Assembly: GCA_005223125.1 (NCBI GenBank)
Contig: NJBH01000021.1
Location: forward strand, 1-63,024
Reading direction: 5' to 3'
DNA: 63,024 nucleotides
Origin: Promethearchaeota archaeon Loki_b32
GTDB lineage: Archaea; Asgardarchaeota; Lokiarchaeia; Sigyniarchaeales; SOKP01
Part shown: one piece after another, positions 62,915 to 63,024 of the stretch
Position numbering within the stretch: the first letter of the stretch is position 1
Layout of the letters: every line of letters begins with the position of its first letter
The notes under the pieces: generated by a model
What the model was told of the DNA's origin: nothing
What the model saw: the letters and a program-made list of their open reading frames with translations, nothing else
Databases searched by the model: none
Program-made: the position numbers and the translations under genes

Positions 62915-63024
62915 TCATCTCAGAGAAAATTCAATTTGATATATGAAAAATCAATTTGGTATTTAAAAAAAAAGCCTCTCTGAATTTAGTGGAAATTTGA
63001 ACAACTAGAAGTTAGATTATATCG

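Noticed and set aside
1-63024. Prophage, insertion sequence, integrase or CRISPR system
   Set aside because: No transposase, integrase, Cas gene or terminal inverted repeat was recognised in either strand.

Overview
This AT-rich, gene-dense 63 kb window looks like chromosome from an Asgard archaeon of the Lokiarchaeia type. Archaeal informational genes are present: histones, proteasome beta subunit, ribosomal protein S8e, SRP19, an archaeal-type glutamyl-tRNA synthetase, a Hef-family helicase, and tRNAs without an encoded CCA, one of them with an intron. Alongside them are proteins of the kind Asgard genomes carry: a possible longin domain, very long coiled-coil proteins, alpha/alpha-toroid (prenyltransferase-like) repeats, Ig/appendage-like sandwiches with zinc ribbons, a JAMM protease and many small zinc-ribbon membrane proteins. 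The taxonomic call is inferred from gene content. No rRNA, CRISPR array or insertion sequence was seen.

Layout. 1-8.2 kb is a duplicated and rearranged block: two FAD-linked oxidases, two CPBP membrane proteases, two GNAT acetyltransferases, one intact acyl-CoA ligase and one frameshifted 3' remnant of a second ligase. 8.3-10.4 kb holds a zinc-ribbon membrane protein and an NDP-forming acyl-CoA synthetase subunit. 10.6-20.0 kb is the most unusual region: a probable six-gene operon behind two palindromes spaced 21 bp. It encodes two ABC-2 permeases, an ABC ATPase, a 1067-residue fusion of a toroid ectodomain to an ABC ATPase, a degenerate ABC-like protein with a possible E2/RWD-like segment, and a possible longin protein with four membrane helices.

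20.9-23.8 kb carries an FAD oxidase gene (with an apparent frameshift) and its Fe-S partner. 24.0-25.4 kb holds decayed secreted-protein genes. 26.4-30.8 kb encodes a 1469-residue coiled-coil protein with a toroid-like N-terminus and a membrane-anchored C-terminus. 30.8-36.8 kb has the helicase, a beta-helix surface protein, small membrane proteins and gene fragments. 37.0-38.5 kb is a tandem duplication of a histone gene with its leader. The second copy carries a 30-nt in-frame insertion with two stop codons, flanked by a short direct repeat, while the rest of the frame is intact.

38.7-46.7 kb is mostly housekeeping: a possible adaptin-appendage-like protein, DUF4443 regulator plus JAMM protease converging on the proteasome beta gene, S8e, HypA, SRP19, tRNA-Pro with a T-loop intron, aldo/keto reductase and MtxX. 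46.7-57.1 kb has another CPBP protease, a large helical zinc-ribbon protein, GluRS, a flavin oxidoreductase, tRNA-Arg, HAD hydrolase, NDP-sugar nucleotidyltransferase and amidase. 57.2-60.7 kb is a compact operon in which a 3-beta-HSD-like dehydrogenase and an aldehyde dehydrogenase alternate with two small proteins resembling SCP2 lipid carriers. The window closes with a methyltransferase, a polytopic membrane protein and an unidentified frame.

Together the metabolic genes (acyl-CoA ligases, FAD and Fe-S oxidases, aldehyde dehydrogenase, SCP2-like carriers) point to activation and oxidation of acyl or hydroxy-acid compounds. The cell-biology genes point to membrane-associated machinery with eukaryote-like domains. 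Several genes are broken by single frameshifts, so part of the apparent decay could be sequencing error.
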